This document shows, piece after piece, positions 11,825 through 23,092 of a DNA stretch of 64,000 nt (the stretch's first letter is position 1; each line of letters starts with the position of its first letter). Source of the stretch: Massilia sp. H6 (GTDB lineage: Bacteria; Pseudomonadota; Gammaproteobacteria; Burkholderiales; Burkholderiaceae_D); the NCBI RefSeq assembly GCF_024802625.1, contig NZ_CP103371.1, forward strand, positions 1,364,001 through 1,428,000. Direction: 5' to 3'. The position numbers were made by a program, and so were the translations under genes. The notes under the pieces are model-generated. The model did no database searches. It was not told the DNA's origin and saw only the letters and a program-made list of their open reading frames with translations.

Positions 11825-12741
11825 GCGCGCGTCCTGCCAAGAAGCCGCGCGACCTTGTCGACGGCGTGCTGCTGCTCGACAAGCCGGTCGGCCTGTCCTC
11901 GAACGACGCCCTGATCAAGGCCAAGCGTGTCCTGAACGCCAAGAAGGCTGGCCACACCGGCACGCTCGACCCGTTCGCCACCGGCTTGCTGCCGCTGTGC
12001 TTTGGCGAAGCCACCAAGTTCTCGCAGGATTTGCTCGAATCGGACAAGCGCTACGAGGCGAGCGTCCACCTCGGCATCATGACCACCACCGGCGACACCG
12101 AAGGCGAGGTGATCGAACAGCGCGAGGTCGATGTCACGCCCGAGCAGATCGAAGCGGCGCTGGCGCGCTTTCGCGGCCCCATCCTTCAGGTTCCGCCAAT
12201 GTATTCCGCGCTCAAGCGCGACGGCAAGGCCTTGTACGAATACGCGCGCGAAGGCATCACGCTCGAGCGCGACGCGCGCCCGGTAACCATCCACAGCCTG
12301 ACGCTCATCGAGTACAGCGCGCCCTTCCTGAAGATAGCGGTTACTTGCAGCAAGGGCACCTATGTTCGGGTGCTGGGCGAGGACATCGGCGCCGCGCTCG
12401 GCTGCGGCGCCCACCTCAATGCGTTGCGCCGCACGCAGGTCGGTGCGCTCACGATGGCCGGCATGGTCACGCTCGACGAGCTGCTGGCGCATCCCGATCC
12501 GCTGTCGCTGCTGCAACCGCCTGACGCGCTGCTGTCGAGCTTTCCGGCGCTGGCGTTGACGGCCGAGCTGGCCAAGCGCTTCCTGCAGGGCCAGCGCCTG
12601 GCGCTGGGCAAGGAAGACATTGCCGTGCCGGCGGAACTGGGCAGGGTGCGGGTGTATCACGACAGCCGCCTGCTGGGTACCGGGCAGCTGGGCGAGTATG
12701 CGATCCTGGCGCCGGAGCGGCTCATCTCTACTGTCGCCTAG
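11821..12741 (+). CDS. truB: tRNA pseudouridine(55) synthase
   Basis: Makes pseudouridine 55 in the T-loop of tRNAs. The 306-residue protein has the catalytic Asp50 in [24 protein letters not shown], the downstream motif [13 protein letters not shown], and a PUA-like C-terminal domain. The start is the GTG at 11821, overlapping the rbfA stop, which implies translational coupling. rpsO-pnp, which follow truB in E. coli, are absent here; typA follows instead from its own promoter. Confidence 0.95.
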   Translation: MSARPAKKPRDLVDGVLLLDKPVGLSSNDALIKAKRVLNAKKAGHTGTLDPFATGLLPLCFGEATKFSQDLLESDKRYEASVHLGIMTTTGDTEGEVIEQREVDVTPEQIEAALARFRGPILQVPPMYSALKRDGKALYEYAREGITLERDARPVTIHSLTLIEYSAPFLKIAVTCSKGTYVRVLGEDIGAALGCGAHLNALRRTQVGALTMAGMVTLDELLAHPDPLSLLQPPDALLSSFPALALTAELAKRFLQGQRLALGKEDIAVPAELGRVRVYHDSRLLGTGQLGEYAILAPERLISTVA

Positions 12742-12776
12742 GGTCGATGGATTGGCCTGCCTCGTGGCCGTGGGCA

Positions 12777-12809
12777 GGCGCTGCACCGGCGCTGCACCGG
12801 CGCTGAACT
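12777..12809. repeat. 11-base tandem repeat, three units
   Basis: Unit GGCGCTGCACC occurs at 12777-12787 and 12788-12798 with an exact match, then at 12799-12809 with two changes. It lies between truB and the typA promoter. No function is evident; it may be a slippage product. Confidence 0.7.
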
Positions 12810-12893
12810 GGCGCCGCAGCAGGCTATCGAACCGGGCAAGCCATTGAAATTGCTGCACTTGTCCGCCGCGCCCGTTCGGCAGGCGATTAACCA

Positions 12894-12902
12894 TGCTATA
12901 CT
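12894..12902 (+). promoter_or_regulatory. Extended -10 promoter for typA
   Basis: TGCTATACT at 12894-12902 is an extended -10 element (TG-N-TATACT). The -35 region is poor (GTTCGG at 12874-12879 with a 17-base spacer), as expected for extended -10 promoters. The leader to typA would be about 95 bases. Confidence 0.5.
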
Positions 12903-13004
12903 AGTCGGTTCCAGTAATCTGCAACACCGCATTCGCAGCACCCAAGCAACAGTCGTCAGCAGCACTCGTACACTTTCGTACAACACGCAACTTCTCGAAA
13001 ATTC

Positions 13005-14837
<1,833 letters not shown>

Positions 14838-14860
14838 TTCCTTCCACGGTTGATGAAAAA

Positions 14861-14887
14861 ACCCGCTGCCTGCAGCGGGTTTTTTTT
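14861..14887 (+). terminator. Intrinsic terminator of typA
   Basis: ACCCGCTGC (14861-14869) and GCAGCGGGT (14872-14880) form a nine-base-pair stem followed by seven T. An A-run directly upstream makes it potentially bidirectional. Confidence 0.9.
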
Positions 14888-15006
14888 CGACTAGAAAATT
14901 TTAGCTTTTTTCTTGCATTTGGTTAATATTCGATGCCGCTTGGTCGCCTTGTTCCGGTAATGGCACGTAGCACATGCCTTAACGATCATTCTTACGACAC
15001 ATCGCC

Positions 15007-15900
15007 ATGCTCAGTCTGCACACCAACCACGCCGCGCTGTCGGCACAAGGGTCGATCACCCGCACCCAGGGCGCCTTGTCGACCTCGATGACGCGCCTGT
15101 CGACCGGCTACCGCATCAATTCCGCCATGGACGACGCAGCCGGCCTGCAGATCGCCTCGCGCCTGAAATCGCAAACCAGCGGGATGGCTGTCGCCATGCG
15201 CAATACCCAGGCCAGCACCGCCTTGCTGCAAGTGGCGGAAGGGGCAATGAACGAATTGAGTGGGGTCCTGGTCCGGATGAAAGACCTGGCAACCCAGGCC
15301 GCGGATGCGTCTTCGACCAGCGACGACAAGACTGCCATGCAGTCGGAATACGATGCGCTTGCCAGGGAAATGGGCAATATCGTCAGCAATACCAGCTTCG
15401 GCGGCAAGAACGTGTTCAACATTTCCGTGCCAGGCCCGATGCGCGGCCTGTTCATCGACGTCGCCACGTTCCAGATTGGCGCGAGTTCTTCGGAGACCAT
15501 GAGCATGGATCTGTATCCCCAGATCGATGCGATGAACACGGCCTTCATTCCGGTGACCGCCAAATACACAGGCAATGGCGGGACCATCGCCGGCACCGGC
15601 ACCGAACTGACCGCTGCTGGCTCGGCTAACCTGCGCATCGGCGACATCGAACGCGCCATCGACAGCGTCAGTGCGATCCGCTCGACGCTGGGCGCTACCG
15701 CCAACCGTCTCGAGCATGTCTACAACAACCTGTCGAATATCAGCACCAACAGCAAGGCTGCCACCGGCTTGATCATGGACGTGGACTTTGCCACCGAAAG
15801 CGCCAGCATGACCTCGAACCAGATGCTGATGCAGGCCGGTACCGCCATGCTCAAGCAGTCGAACAGCATGTCCTCGCTTGTAATGTCGTTGCTGCAGTAA
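15007..15900 (+). CDS. Flagellin 1, lateral (LafA) type
   Basis: Filament subunit secreted through the flagellar export channel. The 297-residue protein has the conserved D0/D1 ends (LSTGYRINSAMDDAAGLQIA near 30-50; C-terminal LEHVYNNLSNIST and MLKQSNSMSS) and only a small middle region, so there is no bulky D2/D3. It starts MLSLHTN, as lateral LafA flagellins do, rather than the MAxVINTN of most FliC proteins. It is closely similar to flagellin 2 at 49399-50253 in both ends but diverges in the centre (about residues 130-210). It is transcribed towards the hook-gene block, facing the lafW-like gene, and ends in a terminator at 15951-15976. No clear sigma-28 promoter was found upstream. Confidence 0.92.
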   Translation: MLSLHTNHAALSAQGSITRTQGALSTSMTRLSTGYRINSAMDDAAGLQIASRLKSQTSGMAVAMRNTQASTALLQVAEGAMNELSGVLVRMKDLATQAADASSTSDDKTAMQSEYDALAREMGNIVSNTSFGGKNVFNISVPGPMRGLFIDVATFQIGASSSETMSMDLYPQIDAMNTAFIPVTAKYTGNGGTIAGTGTELTAAGSANLRIGDIERAIDSVSAIRSTLGATANRLEHVYNNLSNISTNSKAATGLIMDVDFATESASMTSNQMLMQAGTAMLKQSNSMSSLVMSLLQ

Positions 15901-15950
15901 GTACGGCGACCAATGCGGTAGGCGGTTTAGGCACGGCCGCCGCCAAAGAC

Positions 15951-15976
15951 AAAAGCTCCCGACAGGGAGCTTTTTT
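15951..15976 (+). terminator. Terminator of flagellin 1, between convergent genes
   Basis: AAAAGCTCCC (15951-15960), loop GACA, GGGAGCTTTT (15965-15974), T-run to 15976. The symmetric A- and T-runs allow use from both sides, for flagellin 1 and for the convergent minus-strand gene ending at 15994. Confidence 0.9.
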
Positions 15977-15993
15977 CATGCCTGAGAAGAAGC

Positions 15994-17004
15994 CTAGCGC
16001 AAGCCTAGCAGTGCTTGTACCCGATCGCGGCTGACCCCCGCCAGCGCCGAGGTAATCGCCAGCAGCGCCTGGTAATCGTGCCCACCCGCGGACGCGGTGA
16101 AGTCTTGCGAGATGACTGCCAGTGCGGCTTCCGGAATGGCCGGCTGCGGCGTACTGGCCATCGCTTCGCTCAGGGCGGCGCTGGCGGCATCCTGGGAGCG
16201 CCGCACGCGGCCGAGGGCAGCCATGACTTCGCGCAGGCTCTGGCGCAATGCGTCGGGGTTGCCGATAACCCATTGCTCCGGCGCGATGACAGGCGGATCT
16301 TCGGCAGTGTCGACGCGGCCGCGACCGGAAATGGCGAACGCCTCTTTGATACCGGCCCACTCGGACTCTGGCGCGCCGAATACCAGCTGTTGCTGGTTGT
16401 CGAGGGCGACGCGCACGCCAACCGGGGACAGGGTCCGGTCGAGGCGGCCGGCAATTTCTTGCGGCGTCATGCCGTCGTCGATGGTGGCGGTCAGCTGCGG
16501 GCCGCCGGCGCTGCCGACAGAAAACGCATAGGTCTGCGGGCCGGCCGATTGCAAGGCGGCCAGGTCGAAGCCGCGGATGCGAAAGCGCGTCATGGCTGCT
16601 TGGCCATCCCTGAACTCGAGCTGGGCATCGACGCCGCCGCCACTGTTTTTCGAGCGTGCCTGCAACGCGCTGGCAAGCTGCTGGGCGCGCTGCTCGATCT
16701 GGCGCGCCGGGTCGCCGCGGCCCGAGATCTTGGCGCTCAGGTCGGCTTTCAGGGCTTCTAGCTGGGCGGCAACCCGTTCCAGGTAGTCAATCGCTTGTTG
16801 GGCGCGCGCGACATCGCCTTGCAGCCGGGTATTCCAGCTGATGCCGCGCTTGAGCGGGGCGGCGCTGGCCCCAACCGGCGTGACCGCGCGGCTATCCGGA
16901 TCGGCCGGACGAATCGCGCTGGCGCGCGCGCTTGCGCCGGTGGCCGCGGTGGCCGCAGTAGCAGTAGTGACGGCCGTGTTGGCCGGGCGAAGGGCAGCTT
17001 CCAT
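15994..17004 (-). CDS. Putative lateral-flagellar hook-associated protein (LafW-like)
   Basis: A 336-residue protein without a signal peptide, six bases downstream of flgL and last in the hook-gene run. The N-terminal 50 residues are Ala/Thr-rich and probably disordered. A predicted coiled-coil helix follows at about 57-95 (RAQQAIDYLERVAAQLEALKADLSAKI), and the C-terminal half ends in another helical stretch. Lateral systems often carry lafW, a hook-associated gene, between flgL and the flagellin, and position and helical ends fit that. The assignment rests mainly on context; a FliD/FlgL-related capping or junction protein is the alternative. Confidence 0.45.
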   Translation of the reverse strand: MEAALRPANTAVTTATAATAATGASARASAIRPADPDSRAVTPVGASAAPLKRGISWNTRLQGDVARAQQAIDYLERVAAQLEALKADLSAKISGRGDPARQIEQRAQQLASALQARSKNSGGGVDAQLEFRDGQAAMTRFRIRGFDLAALQSAGPQTYAFSVGSAGGPQLTATIDDGMTPQEIAGRLDRTLSPVGVRVALDNQQQLVFGAPESEWAGIKEAFAISGRGRVDTAEDPPVIAPEQWVIGNPDALRQSLREVMAALGRVRRSQDAASAALSEAMASTPQPAIPEAALAVISQDFTASAGGHDYQALLAITSALAGVSRDRVQALLGLR

Positions 17005-17010
17005 AAGTGC

Positions 17011-17922
17011 TTACAGGACCGAGAACAGTGACAGGGTGCCGATGCGGCTATACGCTTTGTAGGTGGCTTGCAGCGCGGTCGAATAACCGTTGAGCGCGGT
17101 GGCAGCCTCGCCGATGTCGAGTGCGCCGATATCGGTAATCGCCATTTTATTCGACAAGCTGACATTGGCGTGATTGGCGTCGAGCGTCGCCATGATGTTT
17201 TGCGCGCCGCCGAGGGCGGCGATCTTGCCGCCAACCAGGTCGAGCGCGGCGTCGAAGGCGCCGAGACTGCTGGCCAGCGTCGTGCGCAGGGCCGGGTCGT
17301 TGGCCGTAATGCCCGGCGTCTTGAGGGCGTCGATGCTCAGGTCGAGCTGGTTCAGGAGCTTTTCCAGGCCTTTCAGGTCCTGGTTGCCGGCCTGGGTGAT
17401 GCCATTGCCGACCACCACGTTCTGGGCATTGGTATTGCCTGCATACGTGTAGCGCGAACCTGAGGCCGCAGCAGGGTCGAACGCGATCGGCGCGGTCGTG
17501 GTCAAGGTGCCCGAGAACACGTAGCGGCCCTCGTGGTCGATCGTATTGGCGTTGTAGAGCAGGCTTTCGCGCAGCGCTTCCAGCGGGCTGACCATGGCTT
17601 TCAGGTCTTGCGCCGCATTGCCGCCGTCCGCGGCCCAGACCAGCAGGTCGCGGCCGTTGATCATTTCCGTGGTCATATTGCTCAGATAACCTTCGGTCTT
17701 GGTCAGGCGAATCTTGATCGAGCCGATGTTGTCGCGGTATTGCTGCACGGTGGCTTCTTCGCGCGCCAGCCGCGCCAGGCGCACGCTGTCGACCGGGTCG
17801 TCCGATGGCACCAGGATGCGTTTGTTGCTCGCCATCTGCTGGGTCAGGTGCGTGATGCGCTCCTGGTTGGCCTGGAGCGACTGGTTCATCGTCGATTGAT
17901 ATTGCGAGGTTGCGATACGCAT
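17011..17922 (-). CDS. flgL: Flagellar hook-associated protein 3
   Basis: Second hook-filament junction protein (HAP3), exported after the hook is complete. The 303-residue length is typical. The N-terminus MRIATSQYQSTMNQSLQANQ and the PSDDPVDSVRLARL segment are the flagellin-like D0/D1 signature of FlgL. The C-terminus ALNGYSTALQATYKAYSRI is the expected helical end. It lies 10 bases after flgK in the same operon. Confidence 0.93.
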   Translation of the reverse strand: MRIATSQYQSTMNQSLQANQERITHLTQQMASNKRILVPSDDPVDSVRLARLAREEATVQQYRDNIGSIKIRLTKTEGYLSNMTTEMINGRDLLVWAADGGNAAQDLKAMVSPLEALRESLLYNANTIDHEGRYVFSGTLTTTAPIAFDPAAASGSRYTYAGNTNAQNVVVGNGITQAGNQDLKGLEKLLNQLDLSIDALKTPGITANDPALRTTLASSLGAFDAALDLVGGKIAALGGAQNIMATLDANHANVSLSNKMAITDIGALDIGEAATALNGYSTALQATYKAYSRIGTLSLFSVL

Positions 17923-17932
17923 GAAAGTTCCT

Positions 17933-19312
17933 TTAGCCCATCATCGCCAGGGTGGCGTCGAACAGCTGGTTGGCGATGGCGATGACTTTCAGGTTCGCCT
18001 GGTACATGTTCTGGTATTCGACGAGGTTGACGGCTTCTTCGTCCTGGTTCACGCCGCTGGTCGATTGCCAGTCGTCGATCGACTGGGTGCGCACGGTCTG
18101 GGTGGTTTTCAGCGCGGCCTTGTTGAGCTGGCTGTCGACACCAAGACGGCCGACGATCTGGGTGTCGGCGTCGGACAGCAGCACGTCGCCGATCGAGCCG
18201 GCCGTGATCTTCTGGCCCTTGATCGCCACCAGCGCCTGCAGGTTGCCCGTGTCGCCCGGGGTGCCGTCGCTCGAGAAGGCGAGATCGTCGGCGACGAAGC
18301 CGCTCGTGAGCTTGAGCATGTCGGCATTGCCGCCAGGCGAGTAGACAAACAGCGCAGTACCGGCGGCGGCGGGGGTGGTCGGCTTGAAGCCCTGCGCCAG
18401 CTGGCTGTTGATCTTGGTCGCGAGCTGTTCGGCGATGGCGGCGATATCGCCCTGCAGCGTGATCAGCTTCTCGGTTTCATATTTGGCCAGGCCGCCGAGC
18501 TGTCCGCCGAGCTTGGCGGCTTCGAGCCCATATTTGGTGCCGGCGAAGTTCAGCGAGAATTCCTGGGGCGAGTTGACCGTCGCCTCGGCCTTGAGCGTGC
18601 CGTGCAGGTTGCCCAACACCAGCGCCTGGCCGGTCTTGAGCGAGATATTGCGCGTGCCGTCGCCATTGTCCGACACTTCCAGCGCCATCTTGCTGGCCAG
18701 GTTGTCGATGGCCTGGTCGCGCGCATCGATCATGGCCGATGCGCTCACGTTGCCTGCCTGGGCTTCGCTGATTTTCTGATTCAGGCTGGCAATTGTCGCG
18801 ATCTGGGCATTGGCCGAGTCGACAATCGCGCTGCGCTGGTTGCGCACCGACTCGCGCTGGGCATTGAATACGTTATTGAGGCCGTTGAAGCGTTCGGCCA
18901 TCAGGTTGGCCGAGGTCAGTACCTGCTGGCGCAGCGGGGTCGAGCCCGGGTCGCCGGCCACCGCGTTCAGGGCGCCAAAGAACAGGTCGATGCCGGCCGA
19001 CAGGCTGGCGGTCTCGTCGCCCATGACGTTCTCGAGCTGGCTCAGGTAAGGCTGGGTTTGCGAATGCGCGCCGAGGTCGGCCGCTGCACGCCACATGGCC
19101 TGGCTCTTGTAGTTGTCCGAAAAGCGCAGCAGCGAGCTGACCTGCACGCCGTTGCCGGCCGAGCGAGGGCTGGCGTCCGGGCCGAGCGTGGTCAGCAGTG
19201 CCGACTGGCGGGTATAGCCCTTGGTTTGCAGGTTGGCGATGTTCTGACCGCTGGCGGATAGGGCGACCTGGGCGGCGAGGGCGCCGGACAAAGCGTTGTT
19301 GATGATGGCCAT
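17933..19312 (-). CDS. flgK: Flagellar hook-associated protein 1
   Basis: First hook-filament junction protein (HAP1). The 459 residues begin with the rod/hook-type sequence LSASGQNIANLQTKGYTRQS and end with EEAVNLVEYQNMYQANLKVI, the conserved FlgK C-terminal helix. It is shorter than enteric FlgK (547), consistent with a reduced middle domain. A 77-base gap separates it from flgJ, larger than elsewhere in the run and with a good RBS (CTGGAAAG), so flgKL-lafW-like may have an extra promoter. Confidence 0.93.
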   Translation of the reverse strand: MAIINNALSGALAAQVALSASGQNIANLQTKGYTRQSALLTTLGPDASPRSAGNGVQVSSLLRFSDNYKSQAMWRAAADLGAHSQTQPYLSQLENVMGDETASLSAGIDLFFGALNAVAGDPGSTPLRQQVLTSANLMAERFNGLNNVFNAQRESVRNQRSAIVDSANAQIATIASLNQKISEAQAGNVSASAMIDARDQAIDNLASKMALEVSDNGDGTRNISLKTGQALVLGNLHGTLKAEATVNSPQEFSLNFAGTKYGLEAAKLGGQLGGLAKYETEKLITLQGDIAAIAEQLATKINSQLAQGFKPTTPAAAGTALFVYSPGGNADMLKLTSGFVADDLAFSSDGTPGDTGNLQALVAIKGQKITAGSIGDVLLSDADTQIVGRLGVDSQLNKAALKTTQTVRTQSIDDWQSTSGVNQDEEAVNLVEYQNMYQANLKVIAIANQLFDATLAMMG

Positions 19313-19389
19313 GGTGCGGATTCTTTCCAGGAGCAGGGTTCACCTGAACAAGGCGACCATTTATTGCCCGGCGTTAAATTTTCCTGCGA

Positions 19390-19746
19390 TTAAGTTTTGC
19401 CGTCAGTCCGGGCAACTGGGGTGCTGGCCGGCACCAGCTGGCGCAGGATCGCGTCGGCGATGCCGAAGGCGCGCTTGCCGGCCATGCTGGCGGCGAGCTG
19501 GTCGTCGGCCATGTCTTGCATGTCTTGATTGACTTTGTTGTTGAACACGCTGTCTTCGGTGGCCATGGCCTTGGTCGAGGCGCGCATTTCCTTGAGCATG
19601 TGCGAGATGAAGAAGCGCTCGAATTCGATCGCGGCCTGGGTAGCCTTGGCCACATAAACCGGGTCGGCCGCTGGCTGGGCGGCCGCGGCCACCGGGGCTT
19701 CGGCAGCCAGGGCTGCCTGCTGGAGCTGGGTCGGATCGATGCGCAT
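19390..19746 (-). CDS. flgJ: FlgJ rod-capping domain protein, without muramidase domain
   Basis: Scaffold for rod assembly in the periplasm. At 118 residues it holds only the rod-binding domain (AAIEFERFFISHMLKEMRAS, VNQDMQDMADDQLAASMAG), ending where the glucosaminidase domain would begin in the about 310-residue enteric FlgJ. The missing wall-cutting activity is encoded separately at 26562-27314. Its start overlaps the flgI stop by one base, so it is co-translated with flgI. Confidence 0.9.
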   Translation of the reverse strand: MRIDPTQLQQAALAAEAPVAAAAQPAADPVYVAKATQAAIEFERFFISHMLKEMRASTKAMATEDSVFNNKVNQDMQDMADDQLAASMAGKRAFGIADAILRQLVPASTPVARTDGKT

Positions 19747-20870
19747 CAGATCACCACCAGTTCGCCTTCGATTGCGCCGGCCTGGTCCAGCGCCTGCAGG
19801 ATCGCCATGATGTCGTCGGGCGAGGCGCCCAGGCTGTTGACCACGTCGATGATGGTTTGCAGCTTGGCGCCACCGGGCCAGCGGAACATCTGGCCCGAGC
19901 CCTGGTCTACTGACAGCTTCGATTCCGGGGTGACCGCGGTCTGGCCGCGCGACAGCGGGCCCGGCTGACTCACATTCAGGCGCTCGGAAATGATGACCTT
20001 GAGCGAGCCGTGGGTGACGGCTGCGGCTTTCACGCGCAGGCCGTCGGCGATCACCACGGTGCCGGTGCGCGAATTGAACACGACCTTCGGCACGTCGATG
20101 CCCGATTCTATGACCAGGTTGTTGAGCTTGGCCATGAAGGCCACGCGCTCGGTCGGGTTGCTCGGAGCGATGACTTCGACACTGGTGCCATCGGCAGTGG
20201 TGGCGATGGCGCCGTAGCGCTTGTTGATCGCATTGACGACATTGGTCGCGGTCTCGAAATGCGGCTGGCGCAGGCGCAGCATCAGGTGCGAACGGGTCGA
20301 GAAATCCGAGGGGATTTCGCGCTCGATCATGGCGCCGTTGGGAATGCGGCCGGTCGTCGGCGTGTTGACCGTCACCGAGGAACCGCTCGCGCCGGTCGCG
20401 TTCAGGCCGCCGACCACCAGGTTGCCCTGGGCCAGCGCATACGTTTCATTGTCGGCCGCGCGCAATTGCGTCAGCAGCAGGGTGCCGCCGCGCAGGCTCT
20501 TGGCGTCGCCCAGCGACGAGACGGTAATGTCGATCGCCTGCCCGCGGCGATAACCTGGCGGAAACACAGCCGATACCATGACCGCGGCAACGTTCTTGTT
20601 CCTGGCATCTACGCCATCGGGCAGGCGCACCCCGAACTGCTTGAGCATGTTGACGACCGACTGGCCGGCATACTTGACCTGGGATGAATCGCCGCTGCCA
20701 TTGAGGCCGACCACCAGGCCATAGCCAACCAGCGGATTGTCGCGCACGCCTTCGACGCTGACCAGGTTACGCAATGCCTGGGCGGCAGTGGCCGGCATGG
20801 CGGCGCCGGCGAGCAGGGCGGCGCACAACATGATACGAAAACTGCGGACAACCTGAGAATTTTGAATCAT
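19746..20870 (-). CDS. flgI: Flagellar P-ring protein
   Basis: Forms the periplasmic P ring around the rod. The 374 residues start with a signal peptide (hydrophobic [20 protein letters not shown], likely cut after ATA-A near residue 29), followed by the hallmark [20 protein letters not shown]. The C-terminus with [20 protein letters not shown] is also typical. Secretion would be via Sec with FlgA as chaperone. It is preceded by flgH at seven bases and followed by flgJ with a one-base overlap. Confidence 0.96.
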   Translation of the reverse strand: MIQNSQVVRSFRIMLCAALLAGAAMPATAAQALRNLVSVEGVRDNPLVGYGLVVGLNGSGDSSQVKYAGQSVVNMLKQFGVRLPDGVDARNKNVAAVMVSAVFPPGYRRGQAIDITVSSLGDAKSLRGGTLLLTQLRAADNETYALAQGNLVVGGLNATGASGSSVTVNTPTTGRIPNGAMIEREIPSDFSTRSHLMLRLRQPHFETATNVVNAINKRYGAIATTADGTSVEVIAPSNPTERVAFMAKLNNLVIESGIDVPKVVFNSRTGTVVIADGLRVKAAAVTHGSLKVIISERLNVSQPGPLSRGQTAVTPESKLSVDQGSGQMFRWPGGAKLQTIIDVVNSLGASPDDIMAILQALDQAGAIEGELVVI

Positions 20871-20877
20871 ATCTTCT

Positions 20878-21528
20878 TTAGAACGGCATCAACGGGCTGT
20901 TGAAGAAGCGGGTCAGCCAGCCTGGCGTGTTGGCATCGGCCAGGGCGCCCCGGGCCGAATAGGCAATGCGGGCATTGGCCACGCGCAGCGACGAGATCTG
21001 GTTGTCGTTGTTGATGTCTTCAGCGCGCACGAAGCCTTTCAGGCGCACGAATTCTTCGCCCTGGTTCAGCATCAGGTTTTTCTCGCCCGCCACCCGCAGC
21101 AGGCCATTGGGCAACACTTCCTGGACGATCACGGTCAGCGCGCCCGCCAGGGCGTTTTGCTGGGTGCTGGTGGCGTCGCCGTCGAAACTGCGGTCGGCCG
21201 ACATGTCGATCGCGGTCTTGCCAAAGGTTTTGCCCAGCGCGCCGATCGGCGCCACCGATACCGATGATCCCTTCGAGAAGCTGGTGCCGGCGCGCTTGCT
21301 GGCCTGGGTGGTTTCCTGCAGGATCACGGTGACCGCGTCACCTACGCGGTAGGCCCGGCTGTCCGAGGTCAGCGACACGGTGTCGCCCGTGAATACGCCG
21401 CCGGAGACGCCGCGCGAGGCTGTCCGCGTCATCGGCACCTCGTCGATGTCGTGCGCGACCTGGCGTGGCGCCGTGGAGGCGCAGCCAGCCAGAAGAAGGG
21501 TGCACAGCGCCGCGCTCAGGGTTTTCAT
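20878..21528 (-). CDS. flgH: Flagellar L-ring lipoprotein
   Basis: Outer-membrane L-ring subunit. The 216-residue protein has a lipoprotein signal peptide with lipobox LLAGC, giving acylated Cys16. The mature part contains [19 protein letters not shown] and the [29 protein letters not shown] segment expected of FlgH. The start codon overlaps the flgG stop (TGATG arrangement at 21526-21530). Confidence 0.95.
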   Translation of the reverse strand: MKTLSAALCTLLLAGCASTAPRQVAHDIDEVPMTRTASRGVSGGVFTGDTVSLTSDSRAYRVGDAVTVILQETTQASKRAGTSFSKGSSVSVAPIGALGKTFGKTAIDMSADRSFDGDATSTQQNALAGALTVIVQEVLPNGLLRVAGEKNLMLNQGEEFVRLKGFVRAEDINNDNQISSLRVANARIAYSARGALADANTPGWLTRFFNSPLMPF

Positions 21529-22313
21529 CAGCGGGCAGCCTGGGCCAGGTATTGCAGCATGTTGTCGGCGGCCGACAGCACCTTGGTGTTCATCTCGTAG
21601 GTGCGCTGGGCCGCGATCATGTCGACCATTTCTTCGACCACCTGCACGTTCGAGCCTTCCAGCGCGCCCTGTTTGAGCTTGCCGAGGGCGCCATCGCCAG
21701 GACGGCCTTCGTTGGCGGCACCCGAGGCGGCGGTTTCGCCGAACAGGTTCTCGCCCAGCGCCAGCAGGCCGGCCGGATTCACGAAGCCGGTCAGGGTCAG
21801 CTGGCCCAGTTCGGTCGGGGTCGTGCTGCCGGCCACGGTGGCCGAGACCATGCCGTTTTCGCCGATGGTGATGGCGGTGGCATTCTGTGGCACGGTGATC
21901 TGCGGCACCAGGGCCAGGCCCTGGGCATTGGTGAGGGTGCCATTGGCATCAACTTGCAGCTGGCCGGCGCGGGTAAAGGCTGGCTCGCCGTTGGGACGGC
22001 GCACCTGCAGGAAACCGGCGCCCGAGATCGCCACGTCCAGCGGCTGGCTGGTGGTCTGCAGGTTACCGTTGGTGAAGATCTTCTGGGTGCCGACCAGGCG
22101 CGTACCGTTGCCGAGCTGGACGCCGTTCGACACGGTGTTGTCGGCGCTCTGCGCGCCCGGCTGGGCATCGACCTGGTAGAACAGGTCTTCGAACACGACG
22201 CGGTCGCGCTTGAAGCCGACGGTATTGACGTTGGCCAAGTTGTTGGCGATCGCCTGCAGCTTGGCATCTTGCGCCTGGACGCCGGTCTTGCTGATCCACA
22301 TTGCTGGATTCAT
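21528..22313 (-). CDS. flgG: Flagellar distal rod protein
   Basis: Distal rod subunit, 261 residues, matching the usual length (260). The N-terminus MWISKTGVQAQDAKLQAIANNLANVNTVGFK and the C-terminal EGSNVQVVEEMVDMIAAQRTYEMNTKVLSAADNMLQYL are the classic FlgG rod signatures. It is 35 bases downstream of flgF and directly coupled to flgH. Confidence 0.96.
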   Translation of the reverse strand: MNPAMWISKTGVQAQDAKLQAIANNLANVNTVGFKRDRVVFEDLFYQVDAQPGAQSADNTVSNGVQLGNGTRLVGTQKIFTNGNLQTTSQPLDVAISGAGFLQVRRPNGEPAFTRAGQLQVDANGTLTNAQGLALVPQITVPQNATAITIGENGMVSATVAGSTTPTELGQLTLTGFVNPAGLLALGENLFGETAASGAANEGRPGDGALGKLKQGALEGSNVQVVEEMVDMIAAQRTYEMNTKVLSAADNMLQYLAQAAR

Positions 22314-22348
22314 GGGTACTCCCTTATCTGGTGCTGCTGAAACGCCAA

Positions 22349-23074
22349 TCAGGCGCCAATGAGTTTATTGCCCACTTCATTCATGCTGTCGCTGGCCTTG
22401 AACAGCTTCATCTGGATCTCGAAGCTGCGGTTCAGGCTCATCACGGCGACCATTTCTTCCACCGCCGAGACATTGCTGCCCTCGAGGGCGCCACCGCGCA
22501 CGGTGACGTTGGCGTCGGCCTCGAGCGGATCGCCCCGGCGCGACACGATCAGGCCGGCTTCGTTCTTGGTCAGTTCCGCGCCTTCGGCATTGACCAGGCG
22601 CAGTTTGTCGATTGCCTGCATCGCGGTCGCGCCTTCGGTCAGCACCGAGATGGTGCCATCAAGGCCGATTTCGACCGCCTGGTGCGGCGGCAGCGTGATC
22701 GGGCCGCCTTCGCCGATCAGCGGGTGGCCGTGCACCGACAGCGCGCCGTTGGCGTCGATGTCGATCGCGCCGGCACGGGTATAGGCTTCACCTTCGCCAT
22801 ACTGCACCGCCAGGTAGCCGTTGCCATTGACGGCGACGTCGAGCGCACGGCCGGTCTCGCGCACGGCGCCGGAGCGGGTCGAGATCGTATCGGCTTCCAT
22901 CTTTGCCATGTGGCGGCTGTCGTACCCGGAGCCGCGCAGCGCCTGGGTGGCGGCCACTTCGAGATTGGCGCGAAAACCCGCGGTCTCGATGTTGGCCAGG
23001 TTGTTGGCGTGCACCTGCTGCCCGCGCAGGGTGCGCTCGGCGCCGCTGACGGCGGTGAAGATCAGTTTGTCCAT
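22349..23074 (-). CDS. flgF: Flagellar proximal rod protein FlgF
   Basis: Proximal rod component, 241 residues (family about 250). The N-terminal LIFTAVSGAERTLRGQQVHANNLANIETAGFRANL and the C-terminal EGSNVSAVEEMVAVMSLNRSFEIQMKL mark the rod family. It is distinguished from FlgG by length, by the MDKLIFTA start and by its position between flgE and flgG. Confidence 0.94.
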   Translation of the reverse strand: MDKLIFTAVSGAERTLRGQQVHANNLANIETAGFRANLEVAATQALRGSGYDSRHMAKMEADTISTRSGAVRETGRALDVAVNGNGYLAVQYGEGEAYTRAGAIDIDANGALSVHGHPLIGEGGPITLPPHQAVEIGLDGTISVLTEGATAMQAIDKLRLVNAEGAELTKNEAGLIVSRRGDPLEADANVTVRGGALEGSNVSAVEEMVAVMSLNRSFEIQMKLFKASDSMNEVGNKLIGA

Positions 23075-23092
23075 GGCGGAGTGTCTCTAGTG

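Noticed and set aside
14961-14977. Possible sigma-54 promoter before flagellin 1 (TGGCAC followed by GC)
   Set aside because: The GG and GC elements are 12 bases apart rather than 10, and TTGC is missing.
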